Shown here: piece after piece, positions 16,156 through 25,209 of the stretch
How the letters are laid out: each line of letters starts with the position of its first letter
Numbering within the stretch: position 1 is the stretch's first letter
The notes under the pieces: generated by a model
The model's database searches: none
The model's input: only the letters and a program-made list of their open reading frames with translations
What the model was told of the DNA's origin: nothing
Origin: JACVRW01 sp963837445
Lineage (GTDB): Bacteria; Actinomycetota; Thermoleophilia; Solirubrobacterales; Thermoleophilaceae
Reading direction: 5' to 3'
Length of the DNA: 64,000 nt
Assembly: GCA_963837445.1 (NCBI GenBank)
Contig: CAWINK010000002.1
Location: 124,001 to 188,000, forward strand
Position numbers and translations under genes: made by a program

Positions 16156-17268
16156 GTGCGCTCCGAGGAGCTCGTGGCGGCCCTGGTGGCCATCGACTCG
16201 GTCAACCCCGATCTCGTGCCGGGCGGGGCGGGGGAGGCCGAGATCGCGGACTTCGTGGCCGGCTGGCTGCGTGAGGCGGGCCTCGAGGTCGAGCTGGACG
16301 AGGCGGCCCCGGGCCGGCCGAGCGTGGTGGCGGTGGCCCGCGGGAGCGGCGGTGGCGCCTCGCTCATGCTGAACGCGCACATGGACACGGTGGGCGTGGA
16401 GGGGATGGAGCGCCCCTTCGAGCCGGTCCTGCGCGACGGCCGCCTCTATGGACGTGGCGCCTATGACATGAAGGGGAGCCTCGCGGCCTGCATGCTCGCC
16501 GCGCGGCGGCTTGCGGCCGAGGAGGTGTCCGGGGACGTGATCCTGACCGCGGTGGCCGACGAGGAGTACGCCAGCATCGGCGTGCAGTCCGTCCTGGCCA
16601 GCCGGCGCGCCGACGCCGCGATCGTGACCGAGCCGACCGGGCTGCGCGTGTGCGTGGCGCACAAGGGCTTCGTCTGGGCGGAGATCGAGACCGAGGGGCG
16701 AGCCGCGCACGGCTCGCGTCCCGCCGAGGGTGTGGACGCCATCACCCGGATGGCGCCCGCGCTGGCGCGCCTCGCGGAGCTGCAGTCGGCTCTCGACGCC
16801 GCTCCGGGGCACGAGCTGGTGGGACCCGGATCGGTGCATGCGTCGCTGATCGAGGGCGGGCAGGAGCTCTCGAGCTATCCGGCCCGCTGCCGGCTCGCGC
16901 TCGAGCGCCGCACCGCACCCGGGGAGAGCGCCGACGACTTTCAGAGCGAATGCGAGGCGCTCGTCGACGGCATCGACGGAGCCGAGGTGCGGATGGGGCT
17001 GGTCCGGCCTCCGTTCGCGGTCGATCCGGATGCCGAGGTGGTTCAGGCCGTGAGCCGCGCGGCCGCGGCGATCACCGGCAGGCCGGCCGAGGTCTACGGC
17101 GAGACCTACTGGATGGACGCGGCGCTGACGCAGGCCGCCGGCATCCCCACGGTCGTGTTCGGCCCGGGTGGGTTCGGTGCCCACGCGGTGGACGAGTGGG
17201 TCGACCTTGCCAGCGTCGACGCCTGCAGCGACGCGCTGGTGGCGGCGGCGCACGAACTCTGCGCCTGA
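16156..17268 (+). CDS. M20 family metallopeptidase (ArgE/DapE-like)
   Basis: This is a 370-residue di-zinc amidohydrolase or peptidase. The zinc ligands and catalytic residues are visible: LNAHMDTVG (His, catalytic Asp), GRGAYDMKGSLAA (bridging Asp), VADEEYAS (catalytic Glu and ligand), VTEPTG, and a late FGPGGFGAHAVDEWVD (His). The dimerisation domain contains AHGSRPAEGVDAI. Such enzymes deacylate N-acyl amino acids (ArgE, DapE) or cleave dipeptides; the substrate is undetermined. GTG 16156 follows the helicase stop by three bases, so it is co-transcribed with it although no functional link is obvious. Confidence 0.92.
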   Translation: MRSEELVAALVAIDSVNPDLVPGGAGEAEIADFVAGWLREAGLEVELDEAAPGRPSVVAVARGSGGGASLMLNAHMDTVGVEGMERPFEPVLRDGRLYGRGAYDMKGSLAACMLAARRLAAEEVSGDVILTAVADEEYASIGVQSVLASRRADAAIVTEPTGLRVCVAHKGFVWAEIETEGRAAHGSRPAEGVDAITRMAPALARLAELQSALDAAPGHELVGPGSVHASLIEGGQELSSYPARCRLALERRTAPGESADDFQSECEALVDGIDGAEVRMGLVRPPFAVDPDAEVVQAVSRAAAAITGRPAEVYGETYWMDAALTQAAGIPTVVFGPGGFGAHAVDEWVDLASVDACSDALVAAAHELCA

Positions 17269-17357
17269 AGCTGGGCGCTTGTGCGCCCTCGCGCAAGGGG
17301 CGCCGATCGCCTCGCTAGCCTCCGGCGCTTCGCAGGGAACCCGACCCACCGTTTCGC

Positions 17358-18383
17358 ATGGCGAATCGTCGTACCGCGCTTGCAGCGCTGCTCGCATGCG
17401 CTGCCGCGCTCGCAGGGAGCACCCCGCCGGCCTCGGCTCAGAGCGGCAACCCGCTCGCGGGTGTACCGCTGTTCGTGGACCACCACTCTCCCTCCTGGCA
17501 ACAGTGGCGCGCCTATCGCCGCAGCGGCCAGCGTCACAAGGCCGCCCTGGTCTGGAAGATCGCGCGCGAGCCGAAGGCGCTCTGGCTCGGGCGCTTCACG
17601 CGGCCTAACTTCAGGCACAAGGTGCGCCGGCTGATCCGGCCCGCACGGCGCCAGGGCGCGGTGCCCGTGTTCACTGTGGCGCGCGCGGAGTCGAGGGCCT
17701 GCGGGCCGGGCTACACCGGTGGCGGGCCGGCCGAGGACGCCCGCACGAGAGCGTGGTATCGCCGGCTCGCTCGCGCGATCGGCCACGCCCGCGTGGTGAT
17801 CGCTTTCGAGCCGGACTCGCTCGGCACGATCGACTGCCACGCCCGTAGTCGCCGCGACGACCGCATCCGCCTGCTGCGCTACGGCGTGACCAGGCTCTCG
17901 CGGCTGCCGGGCGCGACCATCTACCTCGAGGCCGGTGCGTCCGACTGGGAGCCGGCACGGCGGACCGCGCGCCAGCTGCGGGCGATCGGGATCGCGAAGG
18001 TGCGCGGCTTCATGCTGAACGCCACCCACTTCGACTGGACCCGAGCCAACATCCGCCACGGCCTCGACATCTCGCGCCGGTTGGGCGGCAAGCCCTTCAT
18101 CATCAACACCGCGGAGAACGGCCGCGGCCCGGTCCACTACCGGCTCTCGAACGGCCGCCGCATCAACGTATGGTGCAACCCGAGCCGGCGCGGGCTCGGC
18201 ATCCCCCCGACCACGAACACGTCCCATCCGATGGTCGACGCGTACCTGTGGATCAACCGCCCCGGCTACGCGCAGCGCTGCCAGGGGCGGCCGATCGCCT
18301 GGTACGCCCCGCGGGCGCTCAGCTACGCGCGCTTCGCAACGCGCTGGGAGCGCCCCCCACCGGGCACGCGCCGCGGCTTCTGA
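17358..18383 (+). CDS. secreted glycoside hydrolase family 6-like protein, catalytic site altered
   Basis: This 341-residue protein has a signal peptide (residues 1-27, ending PPASAQ). The fold is GH6 (cellobiohydrolase/endoglucanase): NPLAGVPLFVD, FEPDSL at 150-155, IYLEAGASDW, RGFMLNATHF and VWCNPSRRGLG are all family landmarks. Asp153 corresponds to the general acid. At the second conserved acid, normally Asp in the R-D-C motif, the sequence is SRAC with Ala114. In the C-terminal loop the usual K-P-G-E-S-D-G is replaced by INRPGYAQRCQG. Hydrolytic activity is therefore doubtful, and it could be a binding or altered-specificity member. A large stem-loop follows the stop. Confidence 0.8.
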   Translation: MANRRTALAALLACAAALAGSTPPASAQSGNPLAGVPLFVDHHSPSWQQWRAYRRSGQRHKAALVWKIAREPKALWLGRFTRPNFRHKVRRLIRPARRQGAVPVFTVARAESRACGPGYTGGGPAEDARTRAWYRRLARAIGHARVVIAFEPDSLGTIDCHARSRRDDRIRLLRYGVTRLSRLPGATIYLEAGASDWEPARRTARQLRAIGIAKVRGFMLNATHFDWTRANIRHGLDISRRLGGKPFIINTAENGRGPVHYRLSNGRRINVWCNPSRRGLGIPPTTNTSHPMVDAYLWINRPGYAQRCQGRPIAWYAPRALSYARFATRWERPPPGTRRGF

Positions 18384-18391
18384 GCAGCATT

Positions 18392-18449
18392 CCGGGAGGG
18401 TGTGGCGCTTTTTGTTTCCATTTCGCAACGGAAAGCGCCATACCCCCGG
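18392..18449. repeat. long imperfect inverted repeat (stem-loop)
   Basis: The arms at 18392-18411 and 18432-18449 pair over 18 positions with two one-base bulges and one G-U wobble; the outer ends are CCGGG and CCCGG, the inner ends GGCGCTTT and AAAGCGCC. The loop is AT-rich relative to its surroundings. It lies between the GH6-like gene and the SDR gene. It may be a terminator, with TTTTT inside the apical part, or a mobile palindromic element. Confidence 0.65.
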
Positions 18450-18506
18450 ATCGGTGTGGTGCCATCGCAGCACGCGCGCGAGCACGCGGATACGAATTCG
18501 CTGAGA

Positions 18507-18512
18507 TAGCGT
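18507..18512 (+). promoter_or_regulatory. probable -10 hexamer for the SDR gene
   Basis: TAGCGT is seven bases before ATG 18520, with no ribosome-binding site. Confidence 0.45.
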
Positions 18513-18519
18513 CCGTCGC

Positions 18520-19428
18520 ATGGCGGGCGGTTGGAACGTCGAGAACATCCCCGATCAGTCCGGGCGCAACGCGGTCGTGACCGGTGCGAACAGCGGGCTC
18601 GGGCTGGTCACCGCGCGGGAGCTGGCTCGGGCGGGAGCCGCCGTGGTGATGGCGTGCCGCAACCTGGACAAGGGCCACACCGCGATCGAGCAGGTGCGCG
18701 CGGCCGTACCGGATGCTCAGGTACAGCTCGACGAGCTCGACCTCGCGAGCCTGGAGTCGGTGCGCGGTTTCGCCGAGCGCTTCAAGTCCACCCACGACGG
18801 CCTCGACCTCTTGATCAACAACGCGGGCGTGATGGCGCCGCCGCGACGCCGGACGGCGGACGGCTTCGAGCTCCAGTTCGGCACCAACCACCTCGGCCAC
18901 TTCCTGCTCACCACGCTCCTGCTTGACGCGATGGAGGGACGGGAGGACGCGCGGGTGGTGACGCTCTCCAGCACCGCGCACAAGATCGGCCGGATCTCGT
19001 TCGACAACCTGAACGGCGACCGGCACTACTTCCGCTGGCGCGCCTACGGGCAGTCGAAGCTGGCGAACCTGCTCTTCGCGCTGGAGCTCGACCGGCGGCT
19101 GCGCCAGGAGGGCTCGACCGTGAAGAGCCTCGCCGCGCACCCCGGCTACGCGGCGACGAACCTGCAGAGCGCCTCGCCGCCGCTCCTCGACCGCCTCGTG
19201 ATGAAGGTGTCCAACGCGGTGATCGCGCAGAGCGACGAGATGGGCACCCTGCCCACGCTGTACGCGGCCACCGAGCCGGGCCTCGAGGGCGGCACCTATC
19301 TGGGCCCCGACGGCCCCAACGAGCAGCGCGGCCACCCCACGATCGTCTCGCCGAGCGGCCGGGCACGGGACGAGGACACCGCACGCCGCCTGTGGCAGGT
19401 GAGCGAAGAGCTCACCCAAAGCGCCTAG
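18520..19428 (+). CDS. short-chain dehydrogenase/reductase (retinol dehydrogenase-like)
   Basis: This 302-residue SDR uses NAD(P)(H) to oxidise an alcohol or reduce a ketone. The cofactor motif is VTGANSGLGLVTAREL (TGxxxGxG, residues about 14-29), the stabilising LLINNAGVMAPP lies near 89-100, and the active site is YGQSKLANLLF (YxxxK) with a serine in TLSSTAHKIG. The overall pattern matches the retinol dehydrogenase / protochlorophyllide-reductase-like group. It is convergent with the glutamate dehydrogenase gene; the two overlap by four bases at their stops. Substrate unknown. Confidence 0.9.
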   Translation: MAGGWNVENIPDQSGRNAVVTGANSGLGLVTARELARAGAAVVMACRNLDKGHTAIEQVRAAVPDAQVQLDELDLASLESVRGFAERFKSTHDGLDLLINNAGVMAPPRRRTADGFELQFGTNHLGHFLLTTLLLDAMEGREDARVVTLSSTAHKIGRISFDNLNGDRHYFRWRAYGQSKLANLLFALELDRRLRQEGSTVKSLAAHPGYAATNLQSASPPLLDRLVMKVSNAVIAQSDEMGTLPTLYAATEPGLEGGTYLGPDGPNEQRGHPTIVSPSGRARDEDTARRLWQVSEELTQSA

Positions 19429-22400
19429 CTGCCGATCAGATTGCGCACCTCGCACACTGCCACTGGCAGCGTTGTGAGGTCGTAGCTCTGCCCGCCACGG
19501 ATGTCGCCGAGGGTCTGGAGCATCCGTGCCGAGGCAGGGTTCCCCTCGATCCACGAGTCCACGAGCTCGTCGGGTTCGACGCGAGCGGGCGCCGAGCGCA
19601 GCACCTCGCGGGTGAGCTGGCGGTGGATCGCGTAGAGGTCGTCACGGAGAGCGGCGCGGGCGCGTGCGCGCCAGCGGTCGTCGCGGGGCAGGGCCACGAT
19701 CTGGTCGCGCAGCCAGTGGAGTCCGAGGCGGTTGCCGAGGCGGAAGTGCACCGCGGCCACCCGCTCCACGTCCAGCTCGAGCTGGTCGGCCACGGTCACG
19801 ATGTCGAGTGCCGAGAACATGATCGGCAGCGCCGCCACGCGCGTGGCGAGGTCCTCGGGCACGCCGCGCTCGCGCAGCTCGTCCGCGCGCCGGGCGAGCG
19901 GCTCCGCGTCCTCGGGGGCGAGCAGCCGCGTGATCGACGCGTACAGCGCCATCGCGCCCGGGCGGAAGTGCCTGACCGTGGATGCGATGTCGAGCTGCCG
20001 CGGCCGGTTCCCGAGCAGCCAGCGTGAGGCGCGCTCCACCAGGCGGCGGCCCTCTAGCAGCAGCGCGATCTGCACGGAGCTCTCGCAGCGCGTGTCGAGC
20101 GCCTCGATCTCGGTCCAGAGCGGCCGCATCTCGAAGATCTCGCGCGCACACGCGTAAGCGCGCGCGATCTGGGACGCCGGCGCGCCCGTCTCCTCGTGCA
20201 GGCGGAACGCGAACGTGGTGCCGCCGCCGTGCAGCACGTTGTTCACCACCTGGGTCGCCACGATCTGGCGCGCGAGGCGGTGCGCGCGCATCTGCTCGCC
20301 GAAGCGCTCGGGCAGCGGCGGCGGGAAGTAGCGCTCCAATTCGGCGGAGAGGTACGGGTCCTCGGGCACGTCGGAGTCGAGCAGCGCGTCGTACAGGTCG
20401 ATCTTGCTGTACGCGAGCAGCACCGCAAGCTCCGGCCGGGTGAGCCCGCCGTGCTCGCGCTTGCGCTCGCCGATCTCCTCCTCGCTCGGCAGCGCCTCGA
20501 GCTCGCGGTTGAGGTTCCGGCGCGTCTCGAGGAAACGCAGGAAGCGCTCGTGCACGTCGAGCATGCTGGTGGCGTTCGCCTCCGCGAGGCTGAGCGTCTC
20601 CGCCTGCTCGTAGTTGTCCTGAAGGACGAGCGCGGCCACGTCGTCGGTCATCTCCACGAGCAGCGAGTTGCGCTGCTTCTCGGTGAGGTCGCCGGACTCG
20701 AGCACAGCGCCGAGCAGGATCTTGATGTTCACCTCGCGGTCCGAGCAGTCCACACCGCCTGAGTTGTCGATCGCGTCCGTGTTCACGCGCCCGCCCGCGA
20801 GGGCGTACTCCACCCGGCCGGCCTGCGTCACGCCGAGGTTGCCGCCCTCGCCGACCACCTTGGCTTGGAGCTCCGAGCCGTTCACCCGAACCGCGTCATT
20901 CGCCTTGTCGCCGGCGTCCGCGTGGGCCTCCGAGCCGGCCTTCACGTACGTGCCGATGCCGCCGTTCCAGAGCAGGTCCACCGGCGCGCGCAGCAGCGCC
21001 TGGATCAGCTCGTTCGGCTTCAGCGCCTCGTCCTCGATGCCGAGCGCAGCGCGGGCCTCCTCCGAGACCGGGATCGACTTCGCCGTGCGGTCATAGACGC
21101 CGCCTCCGGCCGAGATCGCCTCCGGGTCGTAGTCGGCCCACGACGAACCCGGCAGCGCGAAGAGGCGCTGGCGCTCCTCGAAGCTCCGCTCCGGGTCCGG
21201 ATCGGGGTCGATGAACACGTGCCTGTGGTTGAACGCGCCGACGAGCCGGATGTGGCGCGAGAGCAGCATCCCGTTGCCGAAGACGTCACCGGACATGTCC
21301 CCGATCCCGACGGCCGTGAAGTCCTCCGACTGGATGTCGCGGCCAAGCTCGCGGAAGTGGCGCTTCACCGACTCCCAGGCGCCGCGGGCCGTGATGCCCA
21401 TCTTCTTGTGGTCGTAGCCGGTGGAGCCCCCCGAGGCGAACGCGTCGCCGAGCCAGAAGCCCTCCTCCATGGCGAGCCCGTTCGCGATGTCCGAGAAGCT
21501 GGCGGTGCCCTTGTCGGCGGCCACCACCAGGTAGGGATCGTCGCCGTCGTAGCGCACGATTCCGGGGTGAGGCACCACCTCGCCGCCCTCGATGTCGTCG
21601 GTCAGGTCGAGCAGCCCGCGGATGAAGGTCTGGTAGCAGGCCACGACCTCCTCGGGCAGGTCTTGGCGCCTCGCGGGCGGCCGCTTCACAACGAAGCCGC
21701 CCTTCGCGCCCACGGGCACGATCACGGCGTTCTTCACCATCTGCGCCTTCATCAGGCCGAGCACCTCCGTGCGGAAGTCCTCGCGGCGGTCCGACCAGCG
21801 GATGCCCCCGCGGGCCACGGGGCCGCCGCGCAGATGCACGCCCTCGGTGCGCGGCGAGTAGACGAAGATCTCGAAGCGGGGGCGCGGCTGCGGGAGCCAG
21901 CGCAGCTCCGACGGGTCGAGCTTGAACGACAGGTGCGACGTTTGCTCGCTCGGGCCTGTGTGGAAGTAGTTCGTGCGCAGCATGGCCCGGATCACGTCGA
22001 GGAACATGCGCAGGATCTGGTCCTGGTCCAGGCTCTCGACCGCATCGATCGCCGCCTCGATGCGCGCCGCAACCTCGTCGGCATCCTTGCGGTCGGTGCG
22101 TCGAGGGTCGAAGCGCGCCTGGAACAGCGCGATCATCAGCCGCGCGATCTCCGGGTGGGTCACAAGCGCCAGCTCCACGTAGCGGTCGCTGAACGTGATG
22201 CGGGCCTGGCGCAGGTACTTCCCGATCGCCCGCAGAACGGTGATCTCGCGCCATGTGAGGGCGGCGCCCAGGACGAGGCGGTTGTAGCCGTCGTTCTCCA
22301 CCTCGCCGCGCCAGGCGCGCGCGAACGCGTCCTGGAAGCTCTCGCGCACGCCGTCGGTGTCGAGATCGCCCGCTCCCGAGTAGGTCAGGCCGAAGTCGTA

Positions 22401-24197
22401 GATCCAGACCCCGTCACCCTCGTGCGGGACGATCGGGTAGGGGCGCTCGTCCGCCACCTCCACGCCCATGTTCTCGAACAGGGGCAGCACGTCGGAGAGC
22501 GTGAGCGCGCGGCCGGCGCGGAACAGCTTGGCGCGCAGCATGCGCGGGCCGGCCTCGAGCGGGCGGTAGAGGCTGATGCCGAGCCCCTCGTGCCTGGGCA
22601 GCTCCTCTATGTGGAGGATGTCCGCGAGCGCGGAGCGGGCCACCCAGTCGGCGCGGTAGGCGGCCGGAAAGGCCTCGGCGTACCGGCGGAACAGCTCTCC
22701 GCCGTGCTCCTCTCCAAGCTCCTCGACGATGGCCTCCTGGAGGTCGTCGGCCCAGGAGCGGGTGGCGGCCACGAGCATCATCTCGACCTCGCGGTCGTCG
22801 AACGAGGGCATCAGGCCGGGCTGCACGTACGCCACGAAGTGGAGGCGCACGAGCACGGACTCGGACACGCGCGTCGTGTAGTCGATGCTCGCCGCGCTGG
22901 TGGCGTTCCGCAGGATCGCCTCGATGCGGCGCCGGTTCTCCGTGTTGAAGCGGTCGCGCGGCACGAACACGAGCATCGAGAAGAAGCGGCCGAACGGGTC
23001 GCGGCGCGCGAACAGCCGCAGCCGCTGCCGCTCGCCTAGGTGCAGGATCCCCATCGCCACGTCGAACAGCTCGTCGGTCGAGATCTGGAACAGCTCGTCG
23101 CGCGGGTAGGTGTCGAGGATCTCGAGCAGCGCCTTCTCGTTGTGGCTCCCGGGCGGGAAGCCTGCGCGCTCGAGGATCACGGCGACCCTCCGCCGCAGGA
23201 TCGGGATCTCGGTCGGGCTCGCGCGGTAGGCCGTGTGCGTGTAGAGCCCAAGGAAGCGGCGCTCCCCGACCACGTCCCCGTTCTCGGCGAAGCGCTTCAC
23301 GCCCACGTAGTCGAGGTAGGAGGGGCGGTGGACGGTGGCGCGCGAGTTCGCCTTCGTCAGGGTCAGGAGACGTGGAGCGGGCGAGGGTCCGGTGTCCTCA
23401 CCCTCCAACGGCCCGCGCAGGATTCCGAGGCCCGGGCCGCTGGGGCCGTCGTCGTCGTACTCGCGGTATCCGAGGAAGGTGAAGTTGTGGGCCTCGAGCC
23501 ACTCGAGGAACGCCACCGCCTCGTCGACATCCTCGCTGCTCGCCGGCGAGGGCCCACGCCGAAGCTCGGCCGCCGCGTCGAGCGCCTGGCTGCGCATGTC
23601 GGGCCAGTCCTCGACGGCCGCGCGCACCTCCCCGATCACGCGCTCCAGGTGCAGCTCGAGCTCGCCCAGCTTGTCGGGGTCCGTCTGCCTCGCCACCTCG
23701 GCGTGGATCACCGACTCCGCCAGCACGCCCTCCTCGGGCGCCTCGCCGGGGGGCTGGGGGAGGATCTCGAGCAGCTCGCCGTCGTGGTCGCGACGCACGC
23801 CGAGCACCGGGTGGATGATGAGGTGGACCCCGAATCCCCGCCGGTTCAGCTCCATGCTCACCGAATCGATCAGGAACGGCATGTCGTCGGTCACGATCTC
23901 GACGGCGGTGTGGGTGGACTGCCAGCCGTGCTCCTCGAAGCGCGGGTTGTAGACGCGCACCTTGGGCGTGCCCGGCGGACGCTCGCGGGCGAAATTGAAG
24001 TGCCCCAGCGCGAGTCCGTACAGGTCGAGCGGGTCGCGCTCGGCCACGTCCTCTGCCGCAACCCAGCGGTACAGCTGCCGGGCGAAGGTCTCGGCGAGCT
24101 CGGCATCGGCCGAGCCGAGCTGCTCGCGCACCCGCGAGCACACAGCCTCGGTAAGCGCCTGCTCGGTGTCCTCGACCTTCATCTCGTCGGAGACCAT
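19425..24197 (-). CDS. gdh: NAD-specific glutamate dehydrogenase, large (180 kDa) type
   Basis: This 1590-residue protein is a GDH of the large L_180 class, which deaminates glutamate to 2-oxoglutarate with NAD. The long N-terminal regulatory part carries ACT-like segments. The catalytic core, around residues 790-840, has HLRGGPVARGGIRWSDR and LGLMKAQMVKNAVIVPVGAKGGF (catalytic lysines), followed by ADKGTASFSDIANG, and the NAD domain contains GIGDMSGDVFGNGML. Length and motif order are normal for the class. It is monocistronic. CCTAAGGC sits nine bases before the ATG. Along with glutamine synthetase III it frames glutamate metabolism in this region. Confidence 0.95.
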   Translation of the reverse strand: MVSDEMKVEDTEQALTEAVCSRVREQLGSADAELAETFARQLYRWVAAEDVAERDPLDLYGLALGHFNFARERPPGTPKVRVYNPRFEEHGWQSTHTAVEIVTDDMPFLIDSVSMELNRRGFGVHLIIHPVLGVRRDHDGELLEILPQPPGEAPEEGVLAESVIHAEVARQTDPDKLGELELHLERVIGEVRAAVEDWPDMRSQALDAAAELRRGPSPASSEDVDEAVAFLEWLEAHNFTFLGYREYDDDGPSGPGLGILRGPLEGEDTGPSPAPRLLTLTKANSRATVHRPSYLDYVGVKRFAENGDVVGERRFLGLYTHTAYRASPTEIPILRRRVAVILERAGFPPGSHNEKALLEILDTYPRDELFQISTDELFDVAMGILHLGERQRLRLFARRDPFGRFFSMLVFVPRDRFNTENRRRIEAILRNATSAASIDYTTRVSESVLVRLHFVAYVQPGLMPSFDDREVEMMLVAATRSWADDLQEAIVEELGEEHGGELFRRYAEAFPAAYRADWVARSALADILHIEELPRHEGLGISLYRPLEAGPRMLRAKLFRAGRALTLSDVLPLFENMGVEVADERPYPIVPHEGDGVWIYDFGLTYSGAGDLDTDGVRESFQDAFARAWRGEVENDGYNRLVLGAALTWREITVLRAIGKYLRQARITFSDRYVELALVTHPEIARLMIALFQARFDPRRTDRKDADEVAARIEAAIDAVESLDQDQILRMFLDVIRAMLRTNYFHTGPSEQTSHLSFKLDPSELRWLPQPRPRFEIFVYSPRTEGVHLRGGPVARGGIRWSDRREDFRTEVLGLMKAQMVKNAVIVPVGAKGGFVVKRPPARRQDLPEEVVACYQTFIRGLLDLTDDIEGGEVVPHPGIVRYDGDDPYLVVAADKGTASFSDIANGLAMEEGFWLGDAFASGGSTGYDHKKMGITARGAWESVKRHFRELGRDIQSEDFTAVGIGDMSGDVFGNGMLLSRHIRLVGAFNHRHVFIDPDPDPERSFEERQRLFALPGSSWADYDPEAISAGGGVYDRTAKSIPVSEEARAALGIEDEALKPNELIQALLRAPVDLLWNGGIGTYVKAGSEAHADAGDKANDAVRVNGSELQAKVVGEGGNLGVTQAGRVEYALAGGRVNTDAIDNSGGVDCSDREVNIKILLGAVLESGDLTEKQRNSLLVEMTDDVAALVLQDNYEQAETLSLAEANATSMLDVHERFLRFLETRRNLNRELEALPSEEEIGERKREHGGLTRPELAVLLAYSKIDLYDALLDSDVPEDPYLSAELERYFPPPLPERFGEQMRAHRLARQIVATQVVNNVLHGGGTTFAFRLHEETGAPASQIARAYACAREIFEMRPLWTEIEALDTRCESSVQIALLLEGRRLVERASRWLLGNRPRQLDIASTVRHFRPGAMALYASITRLLAPEDAEPLARRADELRERGVPEDLATRVAALPIMFSALDIVTVADQLELDVERVAAVHFRLGNRLGLHWLRDQIVALPRDDRWRARARAALRDDLYAIHRQLTREVLRSAPARVEPDELVDSWIEGNPASARMLQTLGDIRGGQSYDLTTLPVAVCEVRNLIGS

Positions 24198-24341
24198 CGT
24201 ATTCGCGCCTTAGGCCCGACTGCGGCTTTTTCCTCGTACAGGCGGCCACATCCGCGGTTGCATCGCTAAAGCGCGAGACCCAGGACGCCGACGCGATCAA
24301 TGGACCTAGACCCGGGCCGACCCCTCTTGGGCGCCTCTCCC

Positions 24342-24782
24342 ATGGCTTACTCCTCTCAGGCACTTCACCTACATCCCCCCGTCACCAGCACGCGAAAGCG
24401 TCTGCGGATAGCAATCGCGGGCGGTACCCGGGCGCCCGAGCGCGCCCGCTCTTGGATCGAGAGCGCTGCCTCGTGGCTGCCGGCCGAGCTCGAGAGCACC
24501 CTGCTGCTGCTCGTCTGTGAGCTCGTGAACAACGCCGTGCGCCATGGCGGCGCCGGGGAGGACGCCGTGATCGAGCTGGAGCTTGGCGCTCTGGACGACG
24601 GAGGCGTGGCGGTTCAGGTCACCGATCCAGGCACCGGCTTCGACCACACGCCGCGCGACCAGCCGATCGACGAGGAGGGCGGCTGGGGACTCGTGCTGAT
24701 CGAGTCGATGGCGGAGCGCTGGGGCGTCGAGCACGAGGGCCGCACCCGCGTGTGGTTCGAGCTGGCCGCGCCGGCTGCGTAG
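24342..24782 (+). CDS. single-domain ATP-binding protein (HATPase_c, anti-sigma/RsbW type)
   Basis: This is a 146-residue GHKL ATPase domain without kinase or receiver partners. The N box is LLVCELVNNAVRHGG, the G1 box is VTDPGTGFDH, and the G2 box is EEGGWGLVLIESMAERWGV. Such proteins act as anti-sigma serine kinases in partner-switching networks. An in-frame ATG at 24300 would add 14 residues of low complexity; ATG 24342 gives a family-like start. It is convergent with a second protein of the same family, and the stops are three bases apart. No sigma factor or STAS antagonist is encoded nearby. Confidence 0.85.
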   Translation: MAYSSQALHLHPPVTSTRKRLRIAIAGGTRAPERARSWIESAASWLPAELESTLLLLVCELVNNAVRHGGAGEDAVIELELGALDDGGVAVQVTDPGTGFDHTPRDQPIDEEGGWGLVLIESMAERWGVEHEGRTRVWFELAAPAA

Positions 24783-24785
24783 CTC

Positions 24786-25178
24786 TTAGGCGGCCGCGAG
24801 CCGCTTCTCGAAGCGGACACGAGTGAGGCCGGTGCTCGGCTTGATCTCGAGGCTGTCCATGATCGCGGCGATGATCGGGATTCCACGACCTCCCTGCTGA
24901 TCCGGCTTCCGCGAGCGGGAGTCAGCCGGGAAACAGCCGCCGCAGTCGTACACCTCGACGCCGAACGTGCCGTCAAGAGCCTCCAAGCTGAGGAGGATGC
25001 CTCGCGGATCGCACGGCTCCCCGTGCTCGATCGCATTTGCCACCGCCTCGGTGGTGGCCAGCATCAGCTCCCAGGTGGTGGATCCGTCGAGCCGGAGCTC
25101 AGAGGCTGCGGCTCGCACGAGGGCGCGTGCTTCGGGGGCGCTGGCGGGCGCCGCGGGTAGCCAGGACTCTCGTTTCAT
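24786..25178 (-). CDS. single-domain ATP-binding protein (HATPase_c, anti-sigma type)
   Basis: This 130-residue protein has the same GHKL fold as its convergent neighbour but is only distantly similar. The N box is ATTEAVANAIEHG, the G1 region is VYDCGGCF with Cys in place of the usual small residue, and the G2 box is QQGGRGIPIIAAIMD. It is a likely anti-sigma-factor serine kinase. It lies 31 bases downstream of an MFS transporter gene on the same strand and may be co-transcribed with it. Confidence 0.85.
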   Translation of the reverse strand: MKRESWLPAAPASAPEARALVRAAASELRLDGSTTWELMLATTEAVANAIEHGEPCDPRGILLSLEALDGTFGVEVYDCGGCFPADSRSRKPDQQGGRGIPIIAAIMDSLEIKPSTGLTRVRFEKRLAAA

Positions 25179-25209
25179 CCATTTGGGGTATTTCCGGATA
25201 GCGGATTAG

